A stretch of DNA of 64,000 nt from Atrina japonica (GCA_030159075.1 BROG01000451.1:459501-523500), one strand, 5' to 3'; shown: positions 51,986-64,000, counted from the stretch's first letter. Program-made: numbers and translations. Notes: a model not told the origin generated them from the sequence alone.

Positions 51986-54300
51986 TGTAAAACCTTTATA
52001 TCAATAAAGTGTAATCTGTCGGACTTTTGTAATATTCGGATTGTAGATGAGTTGAACAGAATAAGCATAAATGTTATATACGTCCTATAGTCCTATAGTT
52101 CAGCGAATTCCTGCATCAATTGTTCACTTTTTGATAAAGACATAAAATTTGCTAAGATTACATCTTTTGAAACACCTTGGTATCATTAGATGTTTGACAC
52201 TGGGGTCAACAAAATTGACACTTAAACGGAACTCGTGACCTTTTATTTCGGACTACCTTATATAAAGACGCCCTGGCATATCTGATGATTTCTGAGATAA
52301 AACACAATACAGGTGACTGCGGGATATTACTTCTTAAATTTGGAAACATTACGTTTCGAAAGCCGAAATCGTGACATTAGTATATCCTGGCTGTTAATTT
52401 CCTGTCTATGTCTATAGTAAGTAAAACGTCCAAGAAGAAAGCTAGTGTGTTTTGATTCTGTTGTGTCTTTAATTTCTAGTTCATTGGGATATATCGCATT
52501 AAAATATATATGAAAATTTTGTCATTATTCATTGACAAAATGTCGTCGATATATCTAAAAGTCAAGACGGTGGACAACTTATGGGCCGTGATCAATCAAT
52601 GGTTATTTAATATTACTGTATAACAAATTATTATCCGGACGGGCGTTTGTTAACTCTTCTGAATATATATTACAATCCTGTATATATACTGACGTCATAA
52701 TGTGGTAAGGAACCCCCCATCTCTCTCTCTCTCTCATTCTAGGGAAGTGAATGTTTACGTTTAAATAAATGTATTGTATTGTTTATTGAATGTATAGGAT
52801 CTAATCATTACATAAATTATAATGGTCGACGGTCGTTTCAATGCCCTAGAGCAATTTTAGTTCTATTGCCCATATGGATTGAGTTGCTTAGTACTTTCTT
52901 TGTTTTACTGGTTCTTTTATATTAGCTTTCTCATTGGTTTATATCTAAATGATATTGATAAATCATATAATTCCCCTCCTTTTTAATTTTGTGGATAAAT
53001 ACCTTGTTTGAATTATTACAATTTATATCGGCGGCGACATGTTTGGCAGAAAGAGTTACTGTTCCTTGCTACTACTGCTTAAGGTAATCGTGTTTAGTAT
53101 TGTATTTTCTTATTATTCAGTTGCTTCTTTATCATATTGTGCTAAAGTGAGATTGTAAAGTGACTCATTAAATAAGTTCATGCTATATATTACACATTAC
53201 AATAAGTATTGATCTAATTGTAATATACCATTGACTGATCTTCAGTAATTGTAAATTTATAATTCTGAAACTTCATTTTATATGTTTACCTTTATTTAAT
53301 GTACATTATGTCAATGTTCTTTGTTTTTATTGTAACTTTGTCTTTATATTAGATTAACCGTGTGTGTATATGTCATCAGTGTAAATACACTACAGAACCT
53401 GAACCTGAGTCAAAGACTTTCACTTTGCTACATATATATCGTACTTTGCGTCAGTCAGACAGCGAAGATGACGCAATCTCTGTGACATGACATCTGCGTA
53501 CATGCAAATTACTCAACATATGGTAAGATTGAAGTAATTTTATTTTTTTTACTTTTTTATCATCATAATATCAACATAAATGTTACTTCTAATAATAAAA
53601 TAAACTACATGTAATTATCATCGTCGTCGTTGTCACCACCACCACCACCATCATCATTAGAATTATTCTTATTTCTTCATGAAACCAAATATTTATACAT
53701 ATAAGCGTTCTTAGAGGTGATCGTCTTCAAATTTTGTTTAAAGTTATTTTTTGATTTTTTTCTATTATTTTATTAGAAATTAAATTGTTTGTGTGCAGTA
53801 CAGCCTAAATTTTATTTGATATTCACAAAATGGAAGGAGTAGAACGCTCTTTCTACATTTATAAGTGACATACACGTAACAAACTGTCCAATCACTGTGA
53901 CACATACGGTAAATACGTATGGTAACTTCAATAAATTATCTATAGATAGATAGATAGATAGATCGACACTTCTTGTCTTAAAGTAATTCTGATTGAAAAT
54001 GTCCGTAATGTGTAATGAACTTCAGCAATATAACAATTTTAACAGAATTAGTTGACAAATTTTGCATTGTTTTAAAGATTAAAGAGCAAAAAGTCGTCAA
54101 ATATTACTCCTTGGCATTTTTTATATTCAACATTCAACACAAGGATGGTTTGTATTTCAGGTTTTTCTTTATGAGGCGGATCCTTGTTAAGAAGAATTCA
54201 TTATAACTTTTTACCTACGAGTCTATATATATATATGTATATATGTATATATGTTACATATTTATATACAGACAATAAACAGAAACTGACTCAATCTATC
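51986..54300. other. Intergenic, no recognised gene
   Basis: AT-rich, with a CT microsatellite (52718-52736), a CACCAC/CATCAT patch (53622-53656) and a TAGA microsatellite (53941-53962). No ORF in it looks real. Confidence 0.5.
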
Positions 54301-54305
54301 GACAA

Positions 54306-54560
54306 TTAAGTGAATGTAGCGCAATAAACAGCTGTTGAAACAGTTGCAAAAGATGCTCCTGAGTCTAATAAACTTGTCAAATATAAAGCGACATGAATTG
54401 GCTCTGTCGGGAAAACTGAAAATGTGTGAAAATGCATAAATTTTTCAAATTTCGAAAAACTATACCAGTATTTCTGTGCGGTGGAATCACTTTTTGAATT
54501 TACAAGTCTTCTGGCCAAACTCTCATGAAGATGAAACAATGAATTTTGTTCGTCGATACC
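54306..54560 (-). pseudogene. DIRS-like element: tyrosine recombinase N-terminal part (truncated)
   Basis: The frame reads FHLHESLARRLVNSKSDSTA, with QKYWYSFSKFEKF and PIHVALYLTSLLDSGASF. This is the SAM-like core-binding half of a DIRS-type tyrosine recombinase. The catalytic half with the R-H-R-Y residues is missing: the sequence stops after AVYCATFT and AT-rich DNA begins. It is the 3' end of the element described at 54560-57311. Confidence 0.72.
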
Positions 54561-56560
54561 GGAATCCTTGAAAGATGTCTTTATGCTTGAATCAAGCTTT
54601 ATGCCTAAAATAAAATCAAATAAATCTTATTTTCAAAGCTACAAATCTAAAAGACTGCTGTTTTTCATTAAATACTCCTCTGCTCCCTCTACCAGGAGAT
54701 GTTACATTTTCGCTATCTATGTAAAGAAAATCAGTAACAAAACTATCAAAACATATACCATTTGAACATATCAGAGGCCAAAATGGAGCAAATTTCCAGA
54801 CAGGTACCAGCAAAGTTCCTATGGCATGTTCATTTATCATCTTATTTATTGACTTACAAATTAAACTGGGAGGAGAAACCAACCAGTTCATTTCTTGTGA
54901 CCAGTCCTGTGTTAAACTGTTAACAGCTTCAGAACCTCTGCACCAGAATCTAGAGTTAAACCTCTTACATTTTTAATTTTTGTCATTTGCAAACCTATCC
55001 AAAGATGATCTAATCTCATGAATACCCAAGATTGTATTTCCCAATCGTCACAATCTGAACAACGACTTAAGTAATCAGATACATTGTTTTCGTTCCTTGG
55101 AACCCATACAGGCACAATATGAATTTTGTTTTCCATACATACGTCATTCAATTGACAAGCTATCTTTTGTAAATCAGTTTTCTTACTTCCATTTTTTACA
55201 ATGTTCACTACATTTTTATTGTCAGTACGCCATTTGACTTTGTTTGTATGTAACACATCAACTGAACTTAAAACCATTTTATTAATAGCTTGCAGTTCTC
55301 TCCATGTGGAACTTTTATTCTGTTCTAGTACATCCCAGCTTCCAATAAAAGCTTTCGTACGCTTACAATTTATGCACCTCCCACAGTCGGGTGATATGCA
55401 ATCACAGTTTAATGTAACTGAGTTCCGTTCTACATTGTCAACAGTCTGACTAAATTCAATAAAACCGCCGTACCCAGTGGCTGATGCATCACTATATGCA
55501 TTCACAGTACAAAGATCTACTTCGGTTATGCATTTACCTATGTTGTTTAGCTCTGATATATTGTTTCTCCAAAACATCAACTCGTTTAATGTGCACTCGT
55601 TTATAGGAACTAATGAATGCCAATTTGACCGAAGTAGAATGCATTTATACAACTCTCTTGTTCTTAATCTAACCAAATTTCCAATAACAATCTGCATTGA
55701 AATAATCTGACCGGCAATGCAAGCTACATGTTTTACTTTAAACAACTGCTTTCCGTTCTCCGAGTCTGCTATTACTGATATAACAATATCTAATAACCTT
55801 TCAATGCGTAAGATTGTTATAAAAACTTTGCCCTCTATGGTGTTCCATATGATCCCTAACCATGTGATGACATTTACTGGCTCCCATATACATTTCTCCT
55901 CAGCAATTAAAAACCCATGAGTTAACAAGCTGTCACGTACAAAAACACTCACAGCCCGAGCATTTTCGAGAGAAGATGCTCCCCCCTAGACCGTCGTCTA
56001 AATAGACAACAACTTTATGACCTTTTGACCGCCATGTTTTAACCAGTTCTCGCACTAATTTAGTAAAAATAAAACCTGCAGTCGCAATCCCAAACGCTAA
56101 CACGTTATAGACAAAATACTTATCAACATCATCAAAATTCCATTTAAAACCCAGATATTTTCTGTGATCTGGTGATATGCACTTTTTAAATCAAATTTGA
56201 ATAAAAATAACCTGACAGTCGAGTGACTGATGCATCTAAACTTACGTAAACATGGATTAATATGCCTATAGTCTAACACCATTCGCTTTTTAATTTTCCT
56301 GTTCGCTGCTACTGTCAAAGGATTGACAACAACAACGTTCTCTTTTTTAACCTCTGAAATACAGCCCATAGCCAACAATTTTTCTATTTCATCTTTGACA
56401 AAATTTTGGTTGTCTAAACTTGACTTGTTATTTTTCAAAATTACCGATTCAGGTATAAATTTGAATGGTAGACCGTAGCCTTTGTCAATAACTTTCATTA
56501 TATAATCATTAGTACCAGATCTATAACTGACTTTAATTTGCCTACAGGTGTGTTAACAAT
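54560..56560 (-). pseudogene. DIRS-like retrotransposon pol: reverse transcriptase and RNase H
   Basis: In - strand order: fingers with GYGLPFKFIPESVILKNN (56470 region), VVNPLTVAANRKIKKRMVLD and DLKSAYHQI; palm with the catalytic YLDDG at 55990-56004; then WEPVNVITWLG. RNase H follows with YSDASATGYGGF, STWRELQAI, WRTDNKNVVNIVKNGS and VPRNENNVSDYLSR. The post-RH region has PVWKFAPFWPLIC (about 54760-54830). At least three frameshifts are visible: near 56170, in the G-run at 55981-55986 and near 54945. The longest open piece is 54912-55952. The combination DIRS-type RT/RH followed by a tyrosine recombinase fixes the class. Confidence 0.88.
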
Positions 56561-56566
56561 ATTACG

Positions 56567-57311
56567 TTACGTGCGGGTAAAACAAGACGCTTCAGCTGTA
56601 GGGATTACGTTATGTTCGACTAGACTTACTCGTTCAGTTTCAATTTTTGAAGAACATGATTTTTCGGCATGATTTTCAACATGAAAATAGAAAGATTTTT
56701 CACTTATCTTATTTTCTTTGTCAATGCAATCCCTGGCCCAGTGCCCTGGTTTCATGCACCGATAACACACACCCGGCTTAGTACGCTCATGACTTGAATT
56801 GCTTGTCTGAGGTCTCGTAAGTGGGTTGAAACGTTTACGCTTATTTTCAAGTTTAGATTTTTGTGACGCTGCAGAATAAGCTCTGTTCATTTTCTTTTCA
56901 TCATCAGAATTTTCGGCAAGCGGATTTGCGACGTATTCTTGAACCACTTTCCACCCAAGTTCGGACCAATCTGCCATCTTGACCAATTTCTGTCGATATG
57001 CTAAATGTTCTATACCTTGTGTTAATTTAGCTTTGGCGTCAGAAAAATTGCCCTGGTCAAGTTCTCTGTCTGCTTCTTTCAGTGTAAGCGAAATTTTACT
57101 GTTAAATTTATACTGGTCCTCGCAACTTTTTCTATTACATTTTAAAGTGTCCTGTGCAATTGTGCCCAATTTGTGTTTCGGAAAGCTCTCTGCTGTGTTG
57201 TTCAAATCGCTGAAGTTTAGAATTTATCATAGATTCTAAAGTGTCCAACATATTTTGTTGCGAGTCGATAATAGCTGATTTGGTTTCATTCTTTATGGCT
57301 ATTGGATCCAT
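56567..57311 (-). pseudogene. DIRS-like retrotransposon gag
   Basis: The likely start is ATG at 57311-57309 in a perfect context (GCCGCCATGG on the - strand). It runs about 38 codons (MDPIAIKNETKSAI...) before a frameshift near 57195 moves it into the 57205-56567 frame. That frame carries a helical Gag-like segment (RQKLVKMADWSELGW), a basic stretch (KRKRFNPLTRP) and one CCHC zinc knuckle, CYRCMKPGHWARDC (56767-56726). This order is typical of DIRS gag. Upstream lies 57312-57480, presumably leader. Confidence 0.82.
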
Positions 57312-57492
57312 GGCGGCTACGGTCCGTGCAAAACCTTGACGTGCACAGATTGACGGCGAGAATAGAACTGGTTTTCTTTACACTCTTTTTCAAAAGACCC
57401 TTGCGCAAGTCACGTGACTTACGCTTGACCACTACGTTAATGCATAGTCATTACGATAAGACAACAAATTTCTACTATACTACGAAACGTAG

Positions 57493-58228
57493 AATTTGTT
57501 TATTGTCTTTGGGGATGTGACAGCGACATCTTGTGTTATGAATATAGTATACAAAGGAAATGAGAAGGTGTTCATTACTCACGTTAGGCTCGTTTTCTTT
57601 GTTTTGCTGATATGCGTGTCTCTTTTATATACCATCACAATTGTTAAATTGTTTATGAGGTCCAGAAAAGTAAAGTCAGAGGCGCCCATTGCGGACAATA
57701 AAAGTATTAAAGGAACTACATCTATTCAAATGTGTTCTAAATATCACCAGACCCCTTTTGCGCTTTCCAATTTAAATAATCAACACTCGGAAGAAAATCT
57801 AAAACAGCGAAGAGGAAACTATCACCAATCACCAAATTATCGAAATGAACAACATATCAAACAGCGGACATATCGTTCAGATTCAGGATGGATGTGCTGA
57901 TGTTCCTACCGGAAATCGGGACACTATACACGCTACTACTAAAGGGAATACAAACAGAACCAAGTGTAATACTGAAAGACGAACAGACTCTACTACATGG
58001 CATGTAGGGGCTCAGATCACAGCAGGAATTATCATTCTAATATTGATTGTGACCTACTTGCCCTGTATAAATGATATTTTTATCAAGTTAACACAGGATT
58101 CTTACATACAATCGACAAAAACTGGACTTATCCTAAGCACCCTAACACAGATCAATACACTAATAAATCCTGTCATTATATGGATAATCCGGGCATTTAG
58201 AAAATCAGTTATCTGTAAAAGACGTTGA
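57493..58228 (+). pseudogene. Rhodopsin-family GPCR, C-terminal half (TM5-TM7), frameshifted
   Basis: The first frame (57496-57900) has an ECL2-like segment with a Cys, TM5 (VRLVFFVLLICVSLLYTITI) and a long polar intracellular loop. The second frame (to 58228) continues with TM6 (ITAGIIILILIVTYLPC), TM7 (STLTQINTLINPVIIWIIRA) and a basic tail FRKSVICKRR. NPVIIW stands where NPxxY is usual. The frames overlap between 57845 and 57900, so a single indel in loop 3 breaks the gene. TM1-4 are not in the window, and a stop lies right upstream at 57490-57492. The 5' half may have been lost when the DIRS element arrived. The subfamily is not recognisable. Confidence 0.65.
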
Positions 58229-58283
58229 TGTTTATCATTATTATCATTACTATTGCTACTGTACTACTGTAGTTGCCATTGTC

Positions 58284-58344
58284 ATAGATAGATAGATAGA
58301 TAGATAGATAAATAGGTAGGAAGGTAGGTAGGTAGGTAGGAAGG

Positions 58345-58375
<31 letters not shown>

Positions 58376-58380
58376 GTAGG

Positions 58381-58415
<35 letters not shown>

Positions 58416-58460
58416 ATAGATAGAAAGAAAGAAAGATAAATAGGTAGATAGGTAGGTAGA
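58284..58460 (+). repeat. TAGA/TAGG tetranucleotide microsatellite
   Basis: About 175 bp of (GATA)n and (GGTA)n. A Leu/Tyr/Ser-rich antisense ORF over it is an artefact. Confidence 0.96.
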
Positions 58461-58663
58461 TTGATTTTTAACATTTGTTTTGAAATGTTTCTTTGTACGC
58501 CTTATACGATCTAGTATTTCTCTATAGAAAATTTTACGATCGATATATGAAAAGGATAATTTTCAAATAATTATGTGTAATCCAATAGTTTTACGTTCAT
58601 TGCCTTATTATCTGCGTGTGTGTTTGTGCAAAATACATTCTAATTAATACCATTATACCTCTA

Positions 58664-58664
<1 letters not shown>

Positions 58665-58747
<83 letters not shown>

Positions 58748-58750
58748 ATA
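58665..58750. repeat. (AT)n microsatellite
   Basis: AT dinucleotides with two small interruptions. Confidence 0.96.
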
Positions 58751-58933
58751 TTTCTATACTAATTCCTTGCGATTCGTCGAAAATGACTAATAGCGTGCGT
58801 TAGTTGGGAAATAATTATCATGTGGGCACGATGAGTATGCGATTATTAATCCGATAACAAAATAAATTAATCCGCGCAACACAGTACTTCGGTAGTCCAT
58901 ACATTATCTCCATTGGTAAAACCTTTGAAGCTA

Positions 58934-59590
58934 CTTTAACGGCGGATAGGGCGTGCTTTTTTCTTTAAGTACACTTTCACCTATCGGTTTGTTTAAAAGT
59001 ATTACTAATGTTATAATAAATGATATTAGTGGGCATGTATCAAAAAACAAATGGTATTGTGGGTAATATTCATAGCGACCTCATATCGGATAGTTTTGTA
59101 GACATGCCTGGTGGTTTGTTTTTATCTTAATGGGATAAAATGTATTTCAAGTGAATCCAATCTACTCAAATGTAGTAATTTTATTTATCTAAAAAACACA
59201 AAATAAAACGTAAAATTTCAATAATAGGGTGACCACTTTCGTGTGAAAAATATGGAAATTGGCACTTAGTGTGATTGAATCAGATTCAACACTACTTGAA
59301 ACTTATCATTTTGGCATGTGATGGTATTTATTTCGGAAATTGAAAATATTCTTAACGGCACACATGAAGATTCATTTCAATACTATTAGGATCTCAAAAG
59401 TAATTTGTATGAGCAAATCCTATAATTCGCATTATTGAATAAATACATTCCATATTTTTGTCTTGAATTTAACCTATTATTGCTATCGAAACACAATTTG
59501 GCAAGCAGGTGTTCGGATAATTTAAGAAATTAAAGAGGAGCCAAATGTTTTGTAGTTATACAGTTATAATGACGAAAATGTGATTTTGTG
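58934..59590. mobile_element. 2.2-kb TTAA-type element, copy 3, right-end part, inverted
   Basis: Starts TTTAACGGCGGATAGGGCGTG and continues as the reverse complement of the right half of copies 1 and 2 (GTGGGTAATATTCATA, AGTGAATCCAATCTACTC, AACACAAAATAAAACG). The match fades out near 59590. The end repeat is partly degraded. Confidence 0.75.
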
Positions 59591-61190
59591 CGTCCCCTTT
59601 CCTCATTCTTTCTAACTGATTTCTTCCAGCTTTCCAACATTTATATAAATATATCCCAGAAATGCCAACAGGTTGAAAACAATTAAGGATTGTTTTTCGT
59701 TTTTGAACATATCATTGGTATTGTATATTCCATGCTTTTAAAAAATGAAAAACAATCCTTATGTATATTCCCTTTTCTGTTAAAGTTAGACTGTAGTCAG
59801 CTGGTTACGAAATTCATTTTATATAATTAAATTTGCAGGGGGATTTTTATATGAAGTAACAGCCAAATAGCTGTGTGAGATGAGAAGTAGTTCCATTTTC
59901 TGCCCGGAAATAATAAATGGAATTAAGGTTTATTTTCTTATATTCATATCATTTTGAAAGAAACTAGTAACATGGAAAATTTTGAACACTTATTGTCAGA
60001 TTTGGTTCGTGCTTATTAATATTCGACCGTTTGGTGGTGGAAGAATAAATGTGTAAGAAGGGAGACCATTAATATTCGCGTGTGACACTAAAAGAGACAA
60101 TTTTACCAATTAGCTGGGAAATGCCGTGATGACTGATTCGTACGTAACTTACATATTTCAGCATATAGCCTACTAGCAAATCCTTCTAATCAGTTGAAAT
60201 AAGACAAATGTAGCAGCGGTGTAGGAAGCAAATCAAAAGTAGGGGGGGGGTATTTTTTTATTTTGTTGTTGTTGTTGTTGTATTCACATGAAAAAAATGT
60301 CATGTGCCTTTTGATTATGCAGTTAATACATAAAACAGTGGTGGATGTAGCAAAAAATTAAAAGTTGGGTGTTTTCAGACTGGTGACATAAAAATATACC
60401 TAATTGTGATGCAATGCATACGTCATCAAAAGCAGACTGATGATTCACAGTTGGCATAGTGTAAGTATAAAATGTATCCGCCGAGCGGAGCGATGCGCGA
60501 AAATTTTTGTGAAATTGGTAACATGAAATTATACCTATTTGTGATCATATTTTAAAATTTTAGAAAAGACTCTAAAAAATAAATAGAAATGATTTCTTAT
60601 TTATGTATTCCGATGCCAAAAAGTAAAGCGGTCAACACTAGGGTCACGTGACTACATATTGTAAATATGCGTGCAACCTCTCTATACACTTGCAATTAAG
60701 GGAAATGCAGGCGGTATGTAAATATTAGGTGTTGTTTTGAGTTGTTTTAGGTGTTTTGATAAGAAGTGTTTTGATAGTCAGACAAATTTTCAGTTCAAAC
60801 TTACTTTAAATTTTACCTGAATTTTGTTTCAATTTCGCCTGTATGAAATAAATTTTTTAGAGAAAAATATATTTTACTTGAATTTTCTTTAATTTTGACT
60901 GTTTTTAATCTTTTTATAAGAGGAATATACAATACAAATTTCAAATTATTGAAATTGACCTTTTCACCGAATTTGACCCGTTCATCGTATGCGAAAGGTT
61001 TCCATGGAACATTTTTTCTCATATTGAGAAAAGTCGATGATATATATGTTAAATATCACTCTGAAATGTCAACCTGAATATTGTTCAAATTTAAGATAAT
61101 CAGAATTAATGAATATATTAGAATTTTTTATTTATTTTGAAAATAGCTAACACAGCCCAATATATATATATATATATATATCACAGTTAC
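59591..61190. other. Intergenic, no recognised gene
   Basis: AT-rich. Two short degenerate pieces of the GGCGTC-ended repeat are visible near 60216-60250 and 60335-60375 (GGAAGCAAATCAAAAGT plus a G-run). A (TA)n tract lies at 61160-61181. Confidence 0.45.
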
Positions 61191-61194
61191 AGTT

Positions 61195-61545
61195 TATTGA
61201 AGGAGGCCAAAAGAAATATTCAGGACGATCATTTCTGTCAATAAGACTTCATCAGTTGAGCTCTTAATACATATTTCATTTCCGAAAACAAAAATGGTAT
61301 CATACAAGGCCAAATTATAAACTCTAAATGTTTTGCCAAAATCCGTTTAAAATTACCCACTTTGAAAATGAATATCATAGCTTTTAGGAAGTTTAGAATT
61401 TAAATGGTCGTATCTGAGCGAAATATTACTTGAGTTCAAATAATCGACAGGTAGCGATATACCAGGTACAGGATTTATGTATACCTTCGGGCACTCACTG
61501 TAACAATGAATAGCATAGCTTTTGAGAAGTTTGAATTCAAATGGC
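61195..61545. mobile_element. 2.2-kb TTAA-type element, copy 3, internal part, inverted
   Basis: GGCCAAAAGAAATATTCAGG through TCAATAAGACTTCATCAGTT is the reverse complement of 30405-30455, and TTTAGGAAGTTTAGAATTTA matches 30240-30260. The TAGCATAGCTTTTGAGAAGTT piece is repeated at 61510. Separated from the right-end part by about 1.6 kb, more than in copies 1 and 2. Confidence 0.68.
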
Positions 61546-61581
61546 GAGGGGAAAGTCACATCATTATTTATGTGAAATCCC

Positions 61582-61612
<31 letters not shown>

Positions 61613-61627
61613 GGGGGGGGGGGGGGG
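61582..61627 (+). repeat. Poly-T / poly-G homopolymer block
   Basis: About 29 T followed by about 17 G. Its length is likely uncertain in the assembly. Confidence 0.9.
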
Positions 61628-63261
61628 TCGAGATTCATTATTAGACGTCAATTTGTGAAGGAAATTGCAAGTCCCCTGAAACTTCGGGTAATGGTTTCCC
61701 AAGCCCCGAGCAAATTTGTAGACTCACATTTTTGTAAACTAAATTATCTTAAAAACATTTTGAACAGTGTTAGCACTTTGACTGTTTGGGCATTTAGGCA
61801 CTCCGGAGGTTTAAAATGTGTACTCGAGATAATCGTTGAAAATATATTTTTACAAAATAAACATTTATTATGCAAAACAACCAAAAATTAATCAAAACTC
61901 CCTATGATTTCCGACTCAAAGAATTAATATCATTTTATGAAAATATCACTATAAATCGAAGTGGCAATATATTGTAAATGTTTACAGATTTCTCTAGTAA
62001 AAAAACTGAATGTAATCTCACTAAAACACACAATCTCATTAAATTCATCAATTCATCGTCATTTTTAACGTTTTTCTAATAATTCTTTTCACTCGTACTA
62101 ATAAGAGTGCCAAATATCTTCTCAATTGAACTTTTCTGTATACTTTTTATTATTTGGTGTGTGAATTTGCCTATAGTATATCTGTGAAATATCCATTTTT
62201 TAACTTCATGCCAGATACCGTAATCTTTTCACAGATTTAGTCTGAAATGAATGTTTTACGTTAGATTTTTTAAAAGATTAGTCATACTTTGTGACCTAAA
62301 TGTGAAATTTTACTATACAAAATTTGAAGTACAGACGTGTGTATATGTAACAATTATAAATGCTCAACTCTGATGTAACTAAGGTTGATGATTTGGTGTC
62401 AAATTAAAGCTTACGATAGTTATTTATGTTAATTATCTAATTTTCATATTCATGAATATTAATGAGAAACGCCAAAAGTATCAATAAAACAATTATAAGT
62501 ATATTTTGCTCCGAAGTAAATATCATAAATGAAAAGGTTATCGTGTACCGCATTAAACGTATAAACATTAAGCGGTTAAGTTTAGTCCCTCAAAGGAAAT
62601 GTTGCAGTTTATTTTTATCAAGATGTTTAAGGTGTTTTTAAATATAGTTTACTAGTTTAATCGTGGAACCTATATCTTTCATGCACCTATAACATTTATT
62701 ACAAAGTAAACTTTAACTGACGTGTTACTACAGGTTTTTATATTTTCAATAATGATGTTATAAATTCTTGGTTTTGGCTCAAAACACTTAATTCCCAAAC
62801 AGCCAGAGTTCTAACATAGCTAATGTTTTAGCATTTTATAAGCTTTTGGAAAAGCAATCACTTCACATACACTTAGGATATAAGTGGTCTCAAGGTAATA
62901 TTTATTCACAGATTTCTGATTAAGAATTTGGTTTTTGACCCCAAACACTACATTTGATTGGCACTAAATGTTGGTGGGCACTAAAAGTAGTAGTCGGAGG
63001 CGGAGTCGGATTCGAGATTCGGCGGATTCGAACAAATAATTGTCGATTTCTTCCCCAATACTTATTAAAAGAATACAATATTTTCAGTATATCTTTATTG
63101 TGGTATTTTACATCATTCACAGTAGAAAATTGTACAAAATTATTTTTTGGACTCGATTTACATGACATTGTCTTACGTCTAAAAATTAGGGAAAAATAGC
63201 AAATTTTGAATTGGGAATGATTCCTTTTACAGGGCCCGCATATTGATGATATTAATCCTTA
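61628..63261. other. Intergenic, no recognised gene
   Basis: AT-rich; a short GGCGGAGTCGGATTCGAGATTCGGCGG patch of repeats lies near 62998-63027. No ORF resembles a known protein. Confidence 0.45.
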
Positions 63262-63441
63262 GCCCCCCCCCCCCCCACTTTTTTGGCAAAGATAGGCATA
63301 GGTGTTGAAAATTGGGGCTTAGCCCCCAAGACGTTTCTGGCGTGTGTGTGTTTTAAGTTGGTTTAGCCCCCCCACTTCTGGCGTGTGTGTGTTTTAAGTT
63401 AGTTTAGCCCCCCCACTTTCAATTTGCTTCCGACGCCTATG
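63262..63441 (-). mobile_element. GGCGTC-ended G/C-tract repeat, copy 2 (inverted)
   Basis: The reverse complement of 10236-10393: CTTAGCCCCCC, TTTGGCAAAGATAGGCATAG, GGCTTAGCCCCCAAGACGTT, TCTGGCGTGTGTGTGTTTTA, and finally GCTTCCGACGCC. One internal block of about 45 bp is duplicated here. The far end lacks the TTCTGACGCC terminus. Confidence 0.78.
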
Positions 63442-64000
63442 AACGGTATATTGTTAATCCATATATCAGTAAAACAGCTTTTACAGACATTTGAATGACA
63501 TTATATGTTTGCAAAATGGATTGTCATTAACCATTTCTGTCTTTGGTATGAATAAATAAAATAAAACCTAGAAATAACCAGCCAAACTGTTGCTTGTCAC
63601 AAAGGTGTGTACAAACAGATAAATAAATTTGCGAGCAATATTTGATTAAAGAATCATTATCACATATAGCGCCATACCATTATGCAGCGCAAGACAATCC
63701 GATCATCTATCTGAATATCAATTATTTGATACGATACACCTGGTATCCATTGCCTTATTAATCAGCAGACCATGCACTGCTATCATATACTGACTACATT
63801 TCTTTTTCGATGTGGAGCGAGTATTACAATAAGCAAAAAAAAAATAAGGTAAGGGGAGGGAGGGAGGGTGGAAAATTTCCAGGTGAACTAACACATGTCG
63901 CACAGCGACACATCTTTATATACCAGCAGAAGTGACCAAATGACAAGGGAAGTTCCGCTTACCGAAATTGTATTCGATTAATGCAACATGCGTACCAAAA
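63442..64000. other. Window edge, no recognised feature
   Basis: AT-rich, with an AGGGAGGGAGGG patch at 63855-63868; nothing supported as a gene. Confidence 0.4.

Noticed and set aside
54306..57311. Endogenous retrovirus
   Set aside because: Tyrosine recombinase in place of an integrase, DIRS-type RNase H and no envelope or LTRs; this is a DIRS-like retrotransposon.
58256..58474. Leu/Tyr/Ser-rich antisense ORF resembling a membrane peptide
   Set aside because: Translation of a TAGA/TAGG microsatellite.

Overview
The window is AT-rich, intron-rich animal DNA. I read it as a mollusc, most likely a bivalve. The reasons are a CED-6/GULP1 engulfment-adaptor gene with metazoan exon structure, tRNA-derived SINEs of a type I recall as common in bivalves, and a typical marine-invertebrate mix of decayed DIRS-like, Gypsy-like, Penelope-like and Tc1/mariner elements. 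No species call is possible from the sequence alone, and nothing looks prokaryotic.

The only gene that looks intact is on the + strand from about 2.7 to 37.2 kb. It has eleven coding exons, all with GT/AG borders and consistent phases, ending at TGA 37164-37166. The predicted protein is about 454 residues. In order it has a long N-terminal extension, a PTB domain spread over exons 1-5, a leucine-rich coiled coil (exons 5-6), a Ser/Thr/Pro-rich linker with NPF and DPF endocytic motifs (exons 7-10), and a conserved C-terminal tail (exon 11).

Its introns are crowded with tandem repeats. Intron 1 (16.2 kb) is nearly half minisatellite: a 25-bp unit for 2.9 kb, a 38/39-bp unit for 2.6 kb, and several CA-rich arrays. 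Other arrays have units of 52 bp (intron 2), 43 bp (intron 3), 20 bp (intron 7), 41-43 bp (intron 9) and about 80 bp (intron 10). A 38-bp array follows the gene. Inserted among them are SINEs with clear target-site duplications, two copies of an unnamed 2.2-kb element with TTAA-type ends, and several MITEs.

From about 44.7 to 58.3 kb the window is a graveyard of mobile elements. It holds a 1.7-kb coding minisatellite in frame with a Gypsy-type zinc knuckle, then a broken retropepsin, a reverse transcriptase fragment with an intact YIDD, a Tc1-like DD34E transposase (- strand), and a mariner transposase interrupted by other repeats. After these come a DIRS-like element (- strand; Gag, RT, RNase H and a truncated tyrosine recombinase) and, next to it, the C-terminal half of a rhodopsin-type GPCR with a frameshift. 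From 58.3 to 64 kb there are simple repeats, a split third copy of the 2.2-kb family and an inverted copy of a G/C-tract repeat also seen in intron 1.

I found no new multi-gene system. The best leads are the unnamed 2.2-kb TTAA-ended element family, a minisatellite that seems to have grown from one arm of a foldback element, and the expanded nine-residue repeat in the Gypsy-like gag.
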